Shown: positions 45,949-56,245 of the stretch, piece after piece | How the letters are laid out: every line of letters starts with the position of its first letter | Numbering within the stretch: the first letter of the stretch is position 1 | Origin: Salinisphaera sp. | GTDB taxonomy: Bacteria; Pseudomonadota; Gammaproteobacteria; Nevskiales; Salinisphaeraceae | Assembly (NCBI GenBank): GCA_027858915.1 | Contig: JAQIBT010000088.1 | Span: 44,083 to 108,082, forward strand | Length of the DNA stretch: 64,000 nucleotides | Reading direction: 5' to 3' | The notes under the pieces: model-generated | Seen by the model: the letters and a program-made list of their open reading frames with translations, nothing else | Told to the model about the DNA's origin: nothing | The model's database searches: none | Made by a program: the position numbers and the translations under genes

Positions 45949-47254
45949 TATAGCGCCGGGTAGCCGGCTGACCGGTACCCTCCGCGTGCCCGGAGACAAG
46001 TCGATCTCGCATCGTGCGGTGATGTTTGCCTCGATAGCGAGCGGCACCAGCCGGATTTCCGGCTTTCTGGAAAGCGCAGATTGCCTGGCAACATTGTCGG
46101 CGTTCGAAGCCATGGGCGTGACCCATTCGCTGGACGGTGAAACCCGGGTAATCAACGGGCGCGGACGGGATGGCCTGAAAGCGCCGGCATCGGCGCTCGA
46201 TCTGGGCAATTCGGGTACCTCCATGCGGCTGCTGTCGGGTCTGATGGTGGGCCAGGCGTTCGACAGTACCCTGACCGGGGACGCAGGCCTCTCGCGGCGG
46301 CCGATGAAGCGCGTGATCGATCCGCTGACCCAGATGGGTGCGGCGATTGAAGGCAGCGAGGGCGGCCGCGCACCGTTACATATCCGGGGCGGCCAGGCGC
46401 TGTCGGCCATCGAGTACACGCCGCCGGTGGCCAGCGCGCAGATCAAATCCTGCGTACTGCTGGCCGGGCTGTATGCCAACGGTCAGACACGGGTCAACGA
46501 GCCGGGTATCAGTCGCGACCATACCGAACGCATGCTCAGCGCCTTCGGGATAGACGTCGAACGGGGAAACCGGCATGTCGCCATCGCCGGCGGGCAGCGT
46601 CTGGAAGCCGCCAACGTGGCGGTACCGTCCGATCTGTCCTCCGCCGCCTTCTTCATGGTGGGCGCCGCGATAGCGCCCGGCAGCGAGCTGCGCCTGCGCG
46701 AGGTTGGTATCAATCCGACCCGGCGCGGCGTCATTGATGTATTGCTGCGCATGGGCGCCGATATCGAACTGGACAACGAGCGCGAACAGGCCGGCGAGCC
46801 GGTTGCCGACATCATCGTTCGCGGTAGCGCGCTGCACGGCGTCGAAATCGATGCGCACGACGTGGAGCTGGCGATCGATGAATGCCCGGCGCTGTTTGTT
46901 GCCGCGGCCTGTGCTGACGGCACGACACGGCTGACCGGCGGCGGTGAGCTGCGGGTCAAGGAGTCCGATCGAATCGCGGTCATGGCACAAGGCCTGACGA
47001 CGCTGGGCGTCGCGCTGGAAGAGACCGAGGACGGCATCATCATTACCGGCAATCCGCATGCCCAGGCGTTTGGCGGTGGGCATATAGCCAGCCACGAAGA
47101 TCATCGTATTGCCATGTCCTTCGCCATGGCCGGTTTGCGGGCAAGTCAGCCGATTGTCATCGACGACTGCGATTACGTGGATACCTCGTTTCCCGGTTTT
47201 GTCGATCTCGCGGCTCGCGCCGGGCTTGGTATCCGCAGTCGGAGCGTGTCTTGA
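45929..47254 (+). CDS. aroA: 3-phosphoshikimate 1-carboxyvinyltransferase (EPSP synthase)
   Basis: A 441-residue shikimate-pathway enzyme making EPSP from shikimate-3-phosphate and PEP. VPGDKSISHRAVMFASIA near residue 21, DLGNSGTSMRLLSGLM, DAGLSRRPMKRVI and LRVKESDRIAVMA are active-site segments. The alanine in the GNSGT loop and SxxR context look like the class II (glyphosate-tolerant-like) type, but I cannot be certain by eye. ATG 45929 has AGGAG at ideal distance, inside the tyrA end; the frame is open further upstream but without a ribosome site. Confidence 0.96.
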   Translation: MGGRLFDIAPGSRLTGTLRVPGDKSISHRAVMFASIASGTSRISGFLESADCLATLSAFEAMGVTHSLDGETRVINGRGRDGLKAPASALDLGNSGTSMRLLSGLMVGQAFDSTLTGDAGLSRRPMKRVIDPLTQMGAAIEGSEGGRAPLHIRGGQALSAIEYTPPVASAQIKSCVLLAGLYANGQTRVNEPGISRDHTERMLSAFGIDVERGNRHVAIAGGQRLEAANVAVPSDLSSAAFFMVGAAIAPGSELRLREVGINPTRRGVIDVLLRMGADIELDNEREQAGEPVADIIVRGSALHGVEIDAHDVELAIDECPALFVAAACADGTTRLTGGGELRVKESDRIAVMAQGLTTLGVALEETEDGIIITGNPHAQAFGGGHIASHEDHRIAMSFAMAGLRASQPIVIDDCDYVDTSFPGFVDLAARAGLGIRSRSVS

Positions 47255-47949
47255 GCGAACAGGGACACGTCATCACGCTCGACGGACCGGGCGGCGCAGG
47301 CAAGGGCACGCTGGCTTCGGCGCTGGCGGACCGGCTCGGCTGGTCACTGCTCGATAGCGGCGCGCTCTATCGACTGGTCGCGCTCACCGCACTGCGCAAC
47401 CGATGGGATCCGAACACGACGGCCGACCGCACGAGCGCAGAGCAAAAGGCCGCAGCACTCGATATACGGTTTCTGCCGGACCGTGGCCAAGGCCGACGGG
47501 TACTGCTGGGTACTGAGGACGTCACCGACGCCATTCGCAGCCAGAATGTATCTGACGCGGCGTCGAAATGGGCGGTTCAGCCGGCCATTCGCCAGGCGTT
47601 ACTGGCGCGCCAGCGTGAATTCGCCAGGCCGCCGGGCCTGATCGCGGACGGGCGCGACATGGGCACCGTGATCTTCCCGGAGGCAGAACTCAAGCTCTAT
47701 ATCACGGCCTCGGCCGAAGAACGGGCGCGTCGGCGCTTCGAACAGTTGTCGGCGCTGGGTGTTACTGCTAATCTTGACCGGATATATCGGGAAATCGTAG
47801 AACGTGATGCGCGCGATGCCTCACGGGAAGCGGCCCCGTTAAAGCCGGCGGTCGATGCACATATTATCGATACCACCGGCGACAATGTAGCGACGTCATC
47901 GCAGAAGATATGTGATCTCGTGGCTGCCAAGGGCTGGCTCGCCGAGTAA
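47251..47949 (+). CDS. cmk: Cytidylate kinase
   Basis: A 232-residue kinase phosphorylating CMP and dCMP. The P-loop is [19 protein letters not shown] at the N-terminus; [30 protein letters not shown] and [16 protein letters not shown] follow in order. The start is TTG 47251, overlapping the aroA stop (TTGA), so the gene depends on coupling. rpsA lies about 115 nt downstream, the widespread cmk-rpsA order. Confidence 0.96.
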   Translation: MSEQGHVITLDGPGGAGKGTLASALADRLGWSLLDSGALYRLVALTALRNRWDPNTTADRTSAEQKAAALDIRFLPDRGQGRRVLLGTEDVTDAIRSQNVSDAASKWAVQPAIRQALLARQREFARPPGLIADGRDMGTVIFPEAELKLYITASAEERARRRFEQLSALGVTANLDRIYREIVERDARDASREAAPLKPAVDAHIIDTTGDNVATSSQKICDLVAAKGWLAE

Positions 47950-48064
47950 TGGTGCAGCTGGTTGCACTCTGGGTCCGGCGGCGGCGCAACGTTGCGGTCG
48001 GTGTATCTATTCAACAACCGATGATGCCATCCATTTAACCGGCATCGCAGGATTTTCCCCACTC

Positions 48065-49750
48065 ATGTCTGAAAGTTTCGCCGAACTATTCGAGCAAAGT
48101 CTGCAGGGCCGTACCATGCTGCCCGGTTCTCTGATTGACGCAGAGATACTAGAGATCAAGAACGGGGTCGTGATTGTCGATGCCGGCCTCAAGTCCGAAG
48201 GCGTCATCCCGGTCGATGAATTCTACGACGAGAACGGCGAACTGACCGTTGCCGAAGGCGACCGGGTCGAAGTTGCACTGGAGGCCGTCGAAGACGGCTT
48301 TGGTGCCACGCGCCTGTCGAAGGAAAAAGCCCAGCGTATCCGTACCTGGGACTTCCTCACCGATGCCTACGAGAACGCCGAGTCTGTGGTCGGCCAGATC
48401 AGTGGCAAGGTCAAGGGCGGCTATACGGTCGACGTGGGCAATATCCGCGCGTTCCTGCCCGGTTCGCTGGTCGACGTTCGCCCGGTACGCGATACCACAT
48501 ACCTCGAGGGCAAGCCGCTCGAGTTCCGCGTCATCAAGCTCGATCGTCTGCGCAACAACGTCGTCGTTTCGCGTCGCGATGTGCTCAAGGAAGAGTACAG
48601 CGAAGAGCGCAAGCAACTGCTGGACACCTTGCAGGAAGGCATCGTCCTGCGCGGCATCGTCAAGAACCTGGTCGACTACGGCGCGTTCGTGGATCTGGGC
48701 GGAATCGACGGCCTGCTGCATATCACCGACATGTCGTGGAAGCGCATCAAGGACCCAACCGACGTAGTCAACGTCGGCGAGGAGATCGAGGTCAAGGTGC
48801 TCAAGTTCGATCGTGAGCGCACCCGTGTCTCGCTCGGCCTGAAGCAGCTGGGCGACGATCCGTGGGTCGATATCGCGCGTCGTTATCCGGAGCATACTCG
48901 GCTGTTTGGCAATGTCACCAACATCACCGACTACGGCGCATTCGTCGAGATCGAAGAAGGTGTGGAAGGGCTGGTGCACGTCTCCGAGATGGACTGGACC
49001 AACAAGAACGTCAATCCCAACCAGCTCGTCGACGTCGGCGACGAAGTCGAGGTCATGGTGTTGGAGATCGACGAGGAACGTCGTCGTATCTCGCTTGGCA
49101 TGAAGCAGTGCAAGACCAACCCGTGGGAAGACTTTGCTGCGCAGCATCAGCGCAACGACAAGGTGTCGGGCCAGATCAAGTCGATCACCGACTTCGGTAT
49201 CTTCGTCGGTCTGCCGGGCAACATCGACGGTCTGGTGCATCTGTCGGATCTGTCGTGGAACGAGTCCGGCGAAGACGTGGTACGCAACTACACCAAGGGC
49301 GAAGAAGTCGAGGCCGTGGTGTTGTCGATCGACGCCGATCGCGAGCGTATTTCGCTGGGCGTGAAGCAGCTGGCGCAGGATCCGATCGGCAACTTCGTAG
49401 CCGATCATCCCAAGGGCAGCATCGTCTCCGGCAAGATCGGTACGGTCGATGCGCGCGGCGCAACGGTCGATCTCGGCAACGACGTGGTCGGTTATATCCG
49501 CGCCTCGGACATCTCCCGTGACCGCGTGGAGGACGCGCGTAGCGCCTTGTCCGAGGGCGCTGCTGTCGATGCGCGCTTTGTAGGCGTTGATCGGCGCAAT
49601 CGCACGATCAGCCTGTCGATTCGAGCCAAGGACGAGAAGGACGAGCAGCAGGCAATGCGCGATTACGCGGATACCGATGCCTCGACCGGCACGACCAGCC
49701 TCGGCGACCTGCTCAAGGAGCAGATCAACGCCAGCGATCGCAACAGCTGA
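48065..49750 (+). CDS. rpsA: 30S ribosomal protein S1
   Basis: A 561-residue mRNA-binding ribosomal protein with six S1 domains, the length usual for gammaproteobacteria (557-562). It begins [13 protein letters not shown]; repeats such as [27 protein letters not shown] and [28 protein letters not shown] mark domains 3 and 4. Upstream frames to 47912 are read-through of the cmk gap; ATG 48065 is the family start. A strong terminator follows. Confidence 0.98.
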   Translation: MSESFAELFEQSLQGRTMLPGSLIDAEILEIKNGVVIVDAGLKSEGVIPVDEFYDENGELTVAEGDRVEVALEAVEDGFGATRLSKEKAQRIRTWDFLTDAYENAESVVGQISGKVKGGYTVDVGNIRAFLPGSLVDVRPVRDTTYLEGKPLEFRVIKLDRLRNNVVVSRRDVLKEEYSEERKQLLDTLQEGIVLRGIVKNLVDYGAFVDLGGIDGLLHITDMSWKRIKDPTDVVNVGEEIEVKVLKFDRERTRVSLGLKQLGDDPWVDIARRYPEHTRLFGNVTNITDYGAFVEIEEGVEGLVHVSEMDWTNKNVNPNQLVDVGDEVEVMVLEIDEERRRISLGMKQCKTNPWEDFAAQHQRNDKVSGQIKSITDFGIFVGLPGNIDGLVHLSDLSWNESGEDVVRNYTKGEEVEAVVLSIDADRERISLGVKQLAQDPIGNFVADHPKGSIVSGKIGTVDARGATVDLGNDVVGYIRASDISRDRVEDARSALSEGAAVDARFVGVDRRNRTISLSIRAKDEKDEQQAMRDYADTDASTGTTSLGDLLKEQINASDRNS

Positions 49751-49807
49751 TTGCGAGATCGGCCGGCGCACGCCCGCACTCGTTTGTGGGTGACCGGCCC
49801 GAGGTGG

Positions 49808-49842
49808 AAAAAGAGGGGAGAACCAACGGTTCTCCCCTTGTC
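49808..49842 (+). terminator. Intrinsic terminator after rpsA
   Basis: A perfect 10-bp stem GGGGAGAACC/GGTTCTCCCC (49815-49824 and 49828-49837) with an AAC loop, preceded by AAAAAGA and followed by TTGTCTCG. It lies 64 nt after the rpsA stop. The trailing T-run is weak, but the stem strength and position support termination of the gyrA-rpsA block. Confidence 0.7.
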
Positions 49843-50019
49843 TCGTCAATGCGACCGGGTGTGTCTTTCGGACGACAACATCAGGTGACAGCGCTACGAA
49901 ATCACGAAGAGTGCTTGCGCGCGCTCTCCTTTTTTCATAGCCTTTGTTATTAATGGGGGATGTGACTGATTGAACAGCACATCATTTTCTGGGGGCGGCG
50001 TTTCTAGGGAGAGCGCTGA

Positions 50020-50307
50020 ATGACTAAATCGGAGCTAATCGAGCGGTTGGTACAACGCCAGCCGAATTTATCGCAGCGAGACGTCGAGCTTGCTGTCAAA
50101 CTGCTGCTGGACGGCGTAATCGGAGAGCTGGCCGACGGCGGGCGAGTCGAGATACGCGGCTTCGGCAGCTTTTCGGTTCACCATCGACCGGCTCGTCGAG
50201 GCCGTAATCCAAAAACCGGTGAATCGGTCGATATCCCGCGCAAGTATGTGCCGCATTTCAAACCCGGCAAGGAACTGCGTGAGCGGGTCAATATCGAGAA
50301 CGGCTGA
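50020..50307 (+). CDS. ihfB: Integration host factor subunit beta
   Basis: A 95-residue DNA-bending protein that pairs with IHF-alpha. It opens [30 protein letters not shown]; the arm carries [23 protein letters not shown] with the proline that intercalates DNA, and ends with [13 protein letters not shown] 50020 is preceded by AGGGAG. The rpsA-ihfB order is standard. It precedes lapA by 57 nt. Confidence 0.97.
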   Translation: MTKSELIERLVQRQPNLSQRDVELAVKLLLDGVIGELADGGRVEIRGFGSFSVHHRPARRGRNPKTGESVDIPRKYVPHFKPGKELRERVNIENG

Positions 50308-50364
50308 TATCATGGGTTATTCGCCACTTGGCGACAACCTGTCTTCAGACAATACGGACACCCG

Positions 50365-50655
50365 ATGCTACGCCTGATTCGCAACCTGATCATCATAATC
50401 GCGCTGTTCGTTGGCGTCGTATTCGGATTCCTCAATTACGCATCGACTTCGGTCGATCTGCTTTGGACGTCTGTGGATGCGCCCTTGGTGTTGCTGCTGG
50501 CGATCGCGTTCGTGATCGGGCTGGTTCTTGCGCTGATTGTCTGTGGGTTGCGTATCGCCAAGCTACGAACGCGTCTTTCCAGCACTCGCCGCAAATTGAA
50601 GGACGCAGAAGCCAAGCTCTCCAATTTTCGGAGCGTGCCCGTTCAAGATGCGTGA
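50365..50655 (+). CDS. lapA: LapA family membrane protein
   Basis: A 96-residue inner-membrane protein (DUF1049) with two hydrophobic segments (about residues 7-25 and 42-65) and a C-terminal coiled stretch (LRTRLSSTRRKLKDAEAKL) facing the cytoplasm. In E. coli LapA works with LapB and FtsH to control LpxC and hence lipopolysaccharide. No lapB gene follows here; the next gene is bepA on the opposite strand. Placement behind ihfB is common. Confidence 0.88.
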   Translation: MLRLIRNLIIIIALFVGVVFGFLNYASTSVDLLWTSVDAPLVLLLAIAFVIGLVLALIVCGLRIAKLRTRLSSTRRKLKDAEAKLSNFRSVPVQDA

Positions 50656-50880
50656 GGCCGATAGCCCCTGATCCCTGTCCCGCTGGCAGCCGCTGATGTC
50701 GTCCCGTCGAAATTTATTGGGGGTTGCGGCCCCCCATAGTCGATAAAAGATGGCACACCATCCGGCGTTGCAGAGCTTGACCGCAGAGGACTGCGGCCGG
50801 CGCTCTGCGCCTTGCCTGGCGCGCCATGGTAAATATTTTCAGGGGTCACAACGCGGGACCGTATGAAACGGCAACAGGCC
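50656..50880. other. Convergent intergenic region lapA/bepA
   Basis: This 225-nt gap has no gene. It holds a GC-rich hairpin (GGGGGTTGCGGCCCCC, 50719-50735), a possible bidirectional terminator without good T-runs, and at 50865-50882 an 18-mer (GAAACGGCAACAGGCCCT) that also occurs at 15039-15056. Confidence 0.45.
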
Positions 50881-52365
50881 CTAATAATCATTGCCTTCCT
50901 TGACCCCGCGGCGACACTCCGACTCCGACCAGGCGCGCCGGCAGGCGACGACCATCTGGTCGCGCAGCGCGTGCAGCCGCGACGTGTTGTACGGGCTGAG
51001 TTTGGCCGTCTGCAGCGCCGTGCGTAGCTGGTTAATCGCCTGCGGATAATCGTCGAGCATCGCAAAGTAGCGCGCCTGGCGATAATAGGCCTCACCGAGT
51101 TTGCCCTGATCGCCCGCGCCCCGTGCCAGCAACTCTTGGGCGAGTGGATAGGTCGACAGAATATGTTCTTGTGAAATCAAGAAATTGCGCATGGCGCCCG
51201 GCTGCCCTTGAGCCTGCAACGCCTGGGCATAGGCGAGTTTGGGCGTATCGCGGTTCGGGAACCGCTTGAGCGCAGCTTTGAGAATCTTGTCTGCCTGTGC
51301 GCTGTCCCCGATGTGCGTCTGTGCGTTCGCCAGCGCCATGGCCCAGGCCAGGATATCGGGATGAGCCTTCATTCCGGCGGTCAGAATCGGGATCGCTTGT
51401 CGGGTGCGGCCAAGCTGGACCAGCACCAGGGCGTAGCCGTAGCGCTCGGCAGCGCTCGGGCTACGGGCCAGCCGGCGCTGGTAGTAATCATTCAGGTCGC
51501 CGTAGTTGCTGGTCTGCAACACGCGCGCCCGTTCCTTCATGTAGGCATAATCCGGGCTTACATGAACCGGCACATCCGGATAATCTTTTGCGCGCGATTC
51601 GGCCTCGGCCATGCGGGTCGTACTCACCGGGTGAGTCAGCAGGATCTGCGGCAGCTGTTGGCCATAGAGATCGGATTGACGCTGGATTTTTTCGAAGAAC
51701 CGGGCCATCGCCGTCGGATCGAAGTCGGAGCGCGCCAGGGTACGGATGCCTACGCGGTCGGCCTCATACTCATGGGCGCGCGTATTGCTGATCTGCTGCA
51801 TGCCCAGATGCGACATCCCGCCCATGATGGCGGCGGGTACCGCTTGCCCGGCGCCGGCAGCGGCGCCGATCACCGCCGCCGCAATCGCGGTTGCCATCGT
51901 GGCAATGGTGTCGCCGCGGCTCTCGGCTATCTGCCGAGCGATGTGGCGCTGCGTGACGTGGGCGATCTCGTGCGCCATCACGCTTGCCAGTTCGCTTTCG
52001 CTGTCGGTGGCCGTTATCAGGCCCGAGTTGACGCCGATATATCCACCGGGCAGCGCAAACGCATTGATCTGGTCCGATTTTATGACATAGAAATCGAACA
52101 GATTCGGGCTGCGGTCGGTATGCCGGGCAAGCCGTCGGCCGATACGGTTGATATAGGCTTCGAGTTCGACATCGTCGACGATCGCCTGTTGCGAGCGCAG
52201 TTGGTAGACAACCTGCGCGCCCACCTTTCGCTCCTGAGCCGGGGTCATCGCGGTGTCCGCAGGTTGGCCCATATCGGGCAGGTTGTAGTCCGAGCCGGCG
52301 GCAAATGCTGTCATGCTTGCAGCGCATGCCATTGCCGCGACCAGCACATGAATCCGCTTCAGCAT
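50881..52365 (-). CDS. bepA: Periplasmic M48 metalloprotease/chaperone with TPRs
   Basis: A 494-residue exported protein of the BepA (YfgC) family, which in E. coli helps assemble or degrade outer-membrane proteins such as LptD. Signal peptide: LVAAMACAASMTAFAAGS. The zinc motif HExxH is in SVMAHEIAHVTQRHIARQ, with the third ligand in THEYEADRVG-like text (RAHEYEADRVGIR). The last 200 residues are TPR-like helices. ATG 52365 gives a proper signal peptide; 52398 would add 11 residues. It diverges from perM, the same pairing as in E. coli. Confidence 0.93.
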   Translation of the reverse strand: MLKRIHVLVAAMACAASMTAFAAGSDYNLPDMGQPADTAMTPAQERKVGAQVVYQLRSQQAIVDDVELEAYINRIGRRLARHTDRSPNLFDFYVIKSDQINAFALPGGYIGVNSGLITATDSESELASVMAHEIAHVTQRHIARQIAESRGDTIATMATAIAAAVIGAAAGAGQAVPAAIMGGMSHLGMQQISNTRAHEYEADRVGIRTLARSDFDPTAMARFFEKIQRQSDLYGQQLPQILLTHPVSTTRMAEAESRAKDYPDVPVHVSPDYAYMKERARVLQTSNYGDLNDYYQRRLARSPSAAERYGYALVLVQLGRTRQAIPILTAGMKAHPDILAWAMALANAQTHIGDSAQADKILKAALKRFPNRDTPKLAYAQALQAQGQPGAMRNFLISQEHILSTYPLAQELLARGAGDQGKLGEAYYRQARYFAMLDDYPQAINQLRTALQTAKLSPYNTSRLHALRDQMVVACRRAWSESECRRGVKEGNDY

Positions 52366-52551
52366 GGTGTCACGATTGGAAGATAGGCTAATCATCATAG
52401 ACCGAGACCAGGGCGTGTTGCCATTTCATACGACGCCGCGACGCAGCAGCCAACCACAGCCAGCAACAAAATCAGGAGTTGATTTGTCACAGCCATACGA
52501 TGCGGTCGTCTTGCGACGGCCGATTGATCCACTGTTGCCGGAGCCGCAGCC

Positions 52552-53625
52552 ATGAACGTACTGCGCGCCTGGTTCTCGCGCCATTTTTCCGACCCGCAAG
52601 TGGTATCACTGATCCTGATTCTGCTCGCCGGTGTCCTGCTCGTGATGTTGCTGGGCCGTTTGATGACGCCGGTACTGGCGGCGCTGGTGCTTGCCTATCT
52701 GCTAGAGACGCCGGTTCTCTGGCTACGGCGCCTGCATGTGCCACGTTCGGTAGCGGCGGCGGTGGTTGCCACCGCGCTGTTGATCAGCGTCGTGCTGATC
52801 AGTTTCGCGCTGCTGCCCTTGCTCACGCGCCAGGCCGCGCAGATTCTTCAGGAACTCCCCGGGCTGGTGCATCGCGCCCAGGAATGGATCAGTTCGCTGC
52901 CGCAACGTTATCCGGCGCTGATCACCCCGGATCAGATCGCGGCGCTGACCGGCAACGTCTCGTTCGATGTCGGTTCCATGCGCAAGACCATGCTCAGTAG
53001 CTCGCTTATGGTAGGCGCGAGCCTGCTGTATCTGTGCGTCTACATGGTGCTCGTGCCGCTGATGGTCTTTTTTATGCTGCGCGACAAGCAGGCCATACTG
53101 GTCTGGGCGTCTGGCTTCGTGCCACGTAACAGCGCCCTGGTGCGGCGGGTCTGGGGCGAGGTCAACGTCCAGCTGGGGAATTACGTGCGCGGCAAGGCCG
53201 TGGAGATCGTCATCGTCTGGGTGGCGGCCTACATCACGTTCTGGGCGCTCGGGCTCAACTACGCCATGCTGCTCTCGGTGCTGGTGGGCCTGTCGGTTCT
53301 CGTGCCTTATGTTGGCGCTTTTGGCATGACCATTCCGGTCATGCTCGTGGCCTATTCGCAGTGGGGCGCCGAAACCCACACACTCACTGTCTTGATTGCC
53401 TATACCGTCCTGCAGATGCTCGATGGTAACGTCCTGGTGCCGATTCTGTTCTCGGAAGCCGTCAATCTGCATCCGGTCGCCATTATCGTCGGCGTGTTGT
53501 TCTTCGGCGGCATCTGGGGCTTCTGGGGCGTCTTCTTCGCCATTCCGCTGGCAACCCTGGTACACGCCGTGCTCAAGGCCTGGCCGCGATCGGCCCCGCC
53601 CGGCGCGCCGCCTGAGCAGTTCTGA
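52552..53625 (+). CDS. perM: AI-2E family transporter (PerM-like)
   Basis: A 357-residue inner-membrane protein with about eight hydrophobic segments; the PerM/UPF0118 pattern is seen in VLAALVLAYLLETPVLWL, SLLYLCVYMVLVPLMVFFMLRDK and the C-terminal GGIWGFWGVFFAIPLATLV. Family members have been linked to AI-2 export and to Na+(Li+)/H+ exchange, so the substrate is uncertain. ATG 52552 has GGAG eight bases upstream. It diverges from bepA. Confidence 0.88.
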   Translation: MNVLRAWFSRHFSDPQVVSLILILLAGVLLVMLLGRLMTPVLAALVLAYLLETPVLWLRRLHVPRSVAAAVVATALLISVVLISFALLPLLTRQAAQILQELPGLVHRAQEWISSLPQRYPALITPDQIAALTGNVSFDVGSMRKTMLSSSLMVGASLLYLCVYMVLVPLMVFFMLRDKQAILVWASGFVPRNSALVRRVWGEVNVQLGNYVRGKAVEIVIVWVAAYITFWALGLNYAMLLSVLVGLSVLVPYVGAFGMTIPVMLVAYSQWGAETHTLTVLIAYTVLQMLDGNVLVPILFSEAVNLHPVAIIVGVLFFGGIWGFWGVFFAIPLATLVHAVLKAWPRSAPPGAPPEQF

Positions 53626-53673
53626 TGCCAACCCGCCCAGTGGATGGCCTGCCAATAGACAGAAGACTGTTTA

Positions 53674-53690
53674 TCCGCAGATTCAGGCAG
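53674..53690. repeat. Short CCGCAGATT remnant at the perM/glcF junction
   Basis: TCCGCAGATTCAGGCAG matches the left-arm unit (CGCAGATTA) of the dispersed repeat at two places but has only one clear unit. It overlaps the glcF stop codon. It could be a worn copy or chance. Confidence 0.25.
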
Positions 53691-54927
53691 CCGGCTCCAA
53701 CAGCTCGATCCAATGCCGGACCGGCACGCCGGTTGCGGACTCGAGATGCATTTGACAGCCGATATTGGCCGTGACGATGACGTCAGGGTTTTCTGCGGTC
53801 AGGCTACGGAGCTTGTTCTCACGCAGTGCGCCAGCCATCTCGGGTTGTAATAAAGAATAGCTTCCCGCGGAGCCGCAACACAGATGCGCATTGGCCACCG
53901 GCTTGAGCGTATAACCCGCCTGAGTAAGAATCTCGGCGACGTGATCGTGCAGATGCGGGGCGTTCTGCAGTGTGCACGGCGGATGATAGGCCACGGATTG
54001 GCCATGGCCGATGTCGTCCAGCCGGCTGAGGTTCTCCGCGGCCAGGACATCGCTCAAGTCGCGGGTGAGCGCCGACACTCGCGCTGCGCGCTCGGCATAG
54101 GCCGGGTCGTTGCGCAGCAGATAGCCGTATTCGACGATTTCGGCGCCGCAGCCGCTGGCCGAGACGATAATGGCTTCAGCGCCGGCACGGATATGGGGCC
54201 ACCAAGCATCGATATTAGCGCGCGCGTAGTCCAAGGCTTCGTCGCGATACGACAGATGCTGGCTCAGCGCGCCACAGCAGCCGGCACCGGTCGGTGTGAT
54301 CACCCGCACCCCCAACCGGTTCAATAATCGTGTGGCGGCCGCATTGGTGTGTGGTGTGGCGCTGGGTTGTACGCACCCGTCGAACAACAGCATGGAGCGG
54401 CCAGAGCTGGCCGCCGAATGGCCTATGCGGTCGTGACTGGGTACCGAAGACGCACGACGCGGCGGAATCTTGGATTTAAGAGATGCCAGGCGACCGATCA
54501 TCAGCGGACGTGCAGCCTGGCCCAGCGCCAGTAGCAGGGCGAACCGCTGTCGATGCGCAACGACATGCCGGAGCACCCAGCGAAGCAGGCGTTCGCGACG
54601 CGGACGCGTAAGCTGTTGTTCCACTAAGCCACGACCGATATCCGCCAGCTTTGCATACTCGACGCCCGAGGGGCAGGTGGTTTCGCATGCACGGCAGGTC
54701 AGACAGCGATCCAGATGATGCTGCGTCTTTGCCGTGGGCGTATGGCCTTCCAGCACCTGCTTGACCAGATAGATACGCCCACGCGGCCCGTCTCGCTCGT
54801 CGCCGGTCAGCTGGTAGGTCGGACAGGTCGCGGTACAGAAACCGCAGTGCGTGCAGGCGCGCAGAATGCGATTGGCTTCGCGGCCATCCGGCGTATTCCG
54901 AATAGCGTCGATGATCGAGGTCTGCAT
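53683..54927 (-). CDS. glcF: Glycolate oxidase iron-sulphur subunit
   Basis: A 414-residue subunit that passes electrons from the flavin subunits of glycolate oxidase. Two 4Fe-4S motifs are present near the N-terminus: CTHCGFCTATCPTY and CLTCRACETTCPSG. Two cysteine-rich CCG domains follow (GCCGALSQH and LCCGSAGSYS). ATG 54927 is preceded by GGAGG. It is the last gene of glcDEF; a 217-nt gap without a gene separates it from glcE. It converges on perM. Confidence 0.96.
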   Translation of the reverse strand: MQTSIIDAIRNTPDGREANRILRACTHCGFCTATCPTYQLTGDERDGPRGRIYLVKQVLEGHTPTAKTQHHLDRCLTCRACETTCPSGVEYAKLADIGRGLVEQQLTRPRRERLLRWVLRHVVAHRQRFALLLALGQAARPLMIGRLASLKSKIPPRRASSVPSHDRIGHSAASSGRSMLLFDGCVQPSATPHTNAAATRLLNRLGVRVITPTGAGCCGALSQHLSYRDEALDYARANIDAWWPHIRAGAEAIIVSASGCGAEIVEYGYLLRNDPAYAERAARVSALTRDLSDVLAAENLSRLDDIGHGQSVAYHPPCTLQNAPHLHDHVAEILTQAGYTLKPVANAHLCCGSAGSYSLLQPEMAGALRENKLRSLTAENPDVIVTANIGCQMHLESATGVPVRHWIELLEPAA

Positions 54928-55144
54928 GCGAATAATCCTCCGGCGTACCGGTTTTCGTCAGTGTTCGAACCGCGTCGATACGGTCCATAATGGCAGCGTT
55001 TTCAACGCCGGTAGCTGTCGGACTCAGGCGATTGCAGCGAGCAAGACAGCGCTATTGCGCCGTGATTGCGGCGGCGAAGCAGGTTGGCCTTGGGTCTGAC
55101 ACAGCCTCCTGGCATCCTCGTTATGCTGCATGAGCCAGACAAGG

Positions 55145-56245
55145 TCAAAAATCGGCGTACATTCGGCCCGGGTTGAGTATGCCGGCAGGATCGAGCGCGT
55201 TTTTCAGTCGGGTATGCACCGCCATCATGGAGTGCGACAACGGATGCAGGCGTGAGGACGCTTGTCCGCGATACACCGTGGCGTGTCCTCCGTGCTGACT
55301 GATCCGCTGACGAATCCCTTGCTCGTCATCGTTTCCAGCCAGCCACCGCAACGCGCCGCCCCAGTCCATGGCGGTCGTGCCGGCGATATCCAGTACCGGC
55401 GTGGCCGGTGCGACTGACAGGCGCCAAAGTGACTTGGCGTCGGTGAACAGCGGTCGCTGCTGCTCACGGACGTCGCGCCAGAACGCGACGTCGTCGCTCA
55501 GCATTTCGCCGCCCAGGCTTTTCTGCGCGGCGCTGACGGACGACGACGCACCGGCCAGGCGTAGATAGGTTGTCCCGTCTTCCCAATAGGAGGCCGTGAT
55601 CGGCCAGGGTTTGCGGCCCAGCTGGCAAAAATTTTGGATAGCCGCTGTCTGATCCTGCTCGAACCTCTGTGTTACCTGGGCCCGCGGGCGGGGCAGCACC
55701 TTGAGGCTCACGTCCAGCAGCACGCCGAGCGTGCCGAAGGCGCCGGCCATCAGGCGCGACAGATCATAGCCGGCCACGTTTTTCATCACCTCGCCGCCAA
55801 ATCGCAGGATCTCGCCGCGCCCATTGATAATACGGGCGCCGAGCACGAAATCGCGCGCCGCGCCGGTGAATGGCCGTGCCGGCCCAGCGAGATTGGTCGC
55901 AATCGTGCCGCCCAACGTAGCGGCGTCGCCGAAATAGGGCGGTTCGAATGCCAACGCCTGTCCAGAGTCGGCGAGCGTGCGCTCGATATCCGCCAGCGGC
56001 GTGCCCGCGCGCGCGGTAATCACCAGTTCGCCGGGCTCGTAGCTGACGACGCCCCGGTGGCCGGTGATATCCAGCGATTGCTCGGCGCTGCCGGATTCGC
56101 CAAGAAACGCCTTGGTGTCGCCACCGCGTATGGCAATCGGTGTGCTGTTTTCGAACGCCTCTGTAACCGCCGCCGCCAGCGACTCGGCGATATCGTTATC
56201 TCTGGGATCATCACGCGTGTTGTCGCGAGAGGTCGTGAGTGTCAC
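55145..56245 (-). CDS. glcE: Glycolate oxidase FAD-binding subunit
   Basis: A 366-residue subunit with a single FAD-binding domain: IAIRGGDTKAFLG, GVVSYEPGELVITARAGTPLADIE, then DAATLGGTIATNLAGPARP and EVMKNVAGYDLSRLMAGAFGTLGVL, the GlcE hallmark. It lacks the catalytic domain of GlcD and acts only in the complex. The start is GTG 56245, overlapping the glcD stop by 4 nt (GTGA), so translation is coupled. Confidence 0.95.
   Translation of the reverse strand: MTLTTSRDNTRDDPRDNDIAESLAAAVTEAFENSTPIAIRGGDTKAFLGESGSAEQSLDITGHRGVVSYEPGELVITARAGTPLADIERTLADSGQALAFEPPYFGDAATLGGTIATNLAGPARPFTGAARDFVLGARIINGRGEILRFGGEVMKNVAGYDLSRLMAGAFGTLGVLLDVSLKVLPRPRAQVTQRFEQDQTAAIQNFCQLGRKPWPITASYWEDGTTYLRLAGASSSVSAAQKSLGGEMLSDDVAFWRDVREQQRPLFTDAKSLWRLSVAPATPVLDIAGTTAMDWGGALRWLAGNDDEQGIRQRISQHGGHATVYRGQASSRLHPLSHSMMAVHTRLKNALDPAGILNPGRMYADF

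Noticed and set aside
48149..49849. 566-codon minus-strand frame opposite rpsA
   Set aside because: Repetitive Asp/His/Leu text mirrors the repeated S1 domains; it is not a gene.
52484..52554. 23-codon TTG frame ending in an ATGA overlap with perM
   Set aside because: It has no recognisable motif; Pro/Arg-rich text and weak context make it more likely chance than a leader peptide or TusA remnant.
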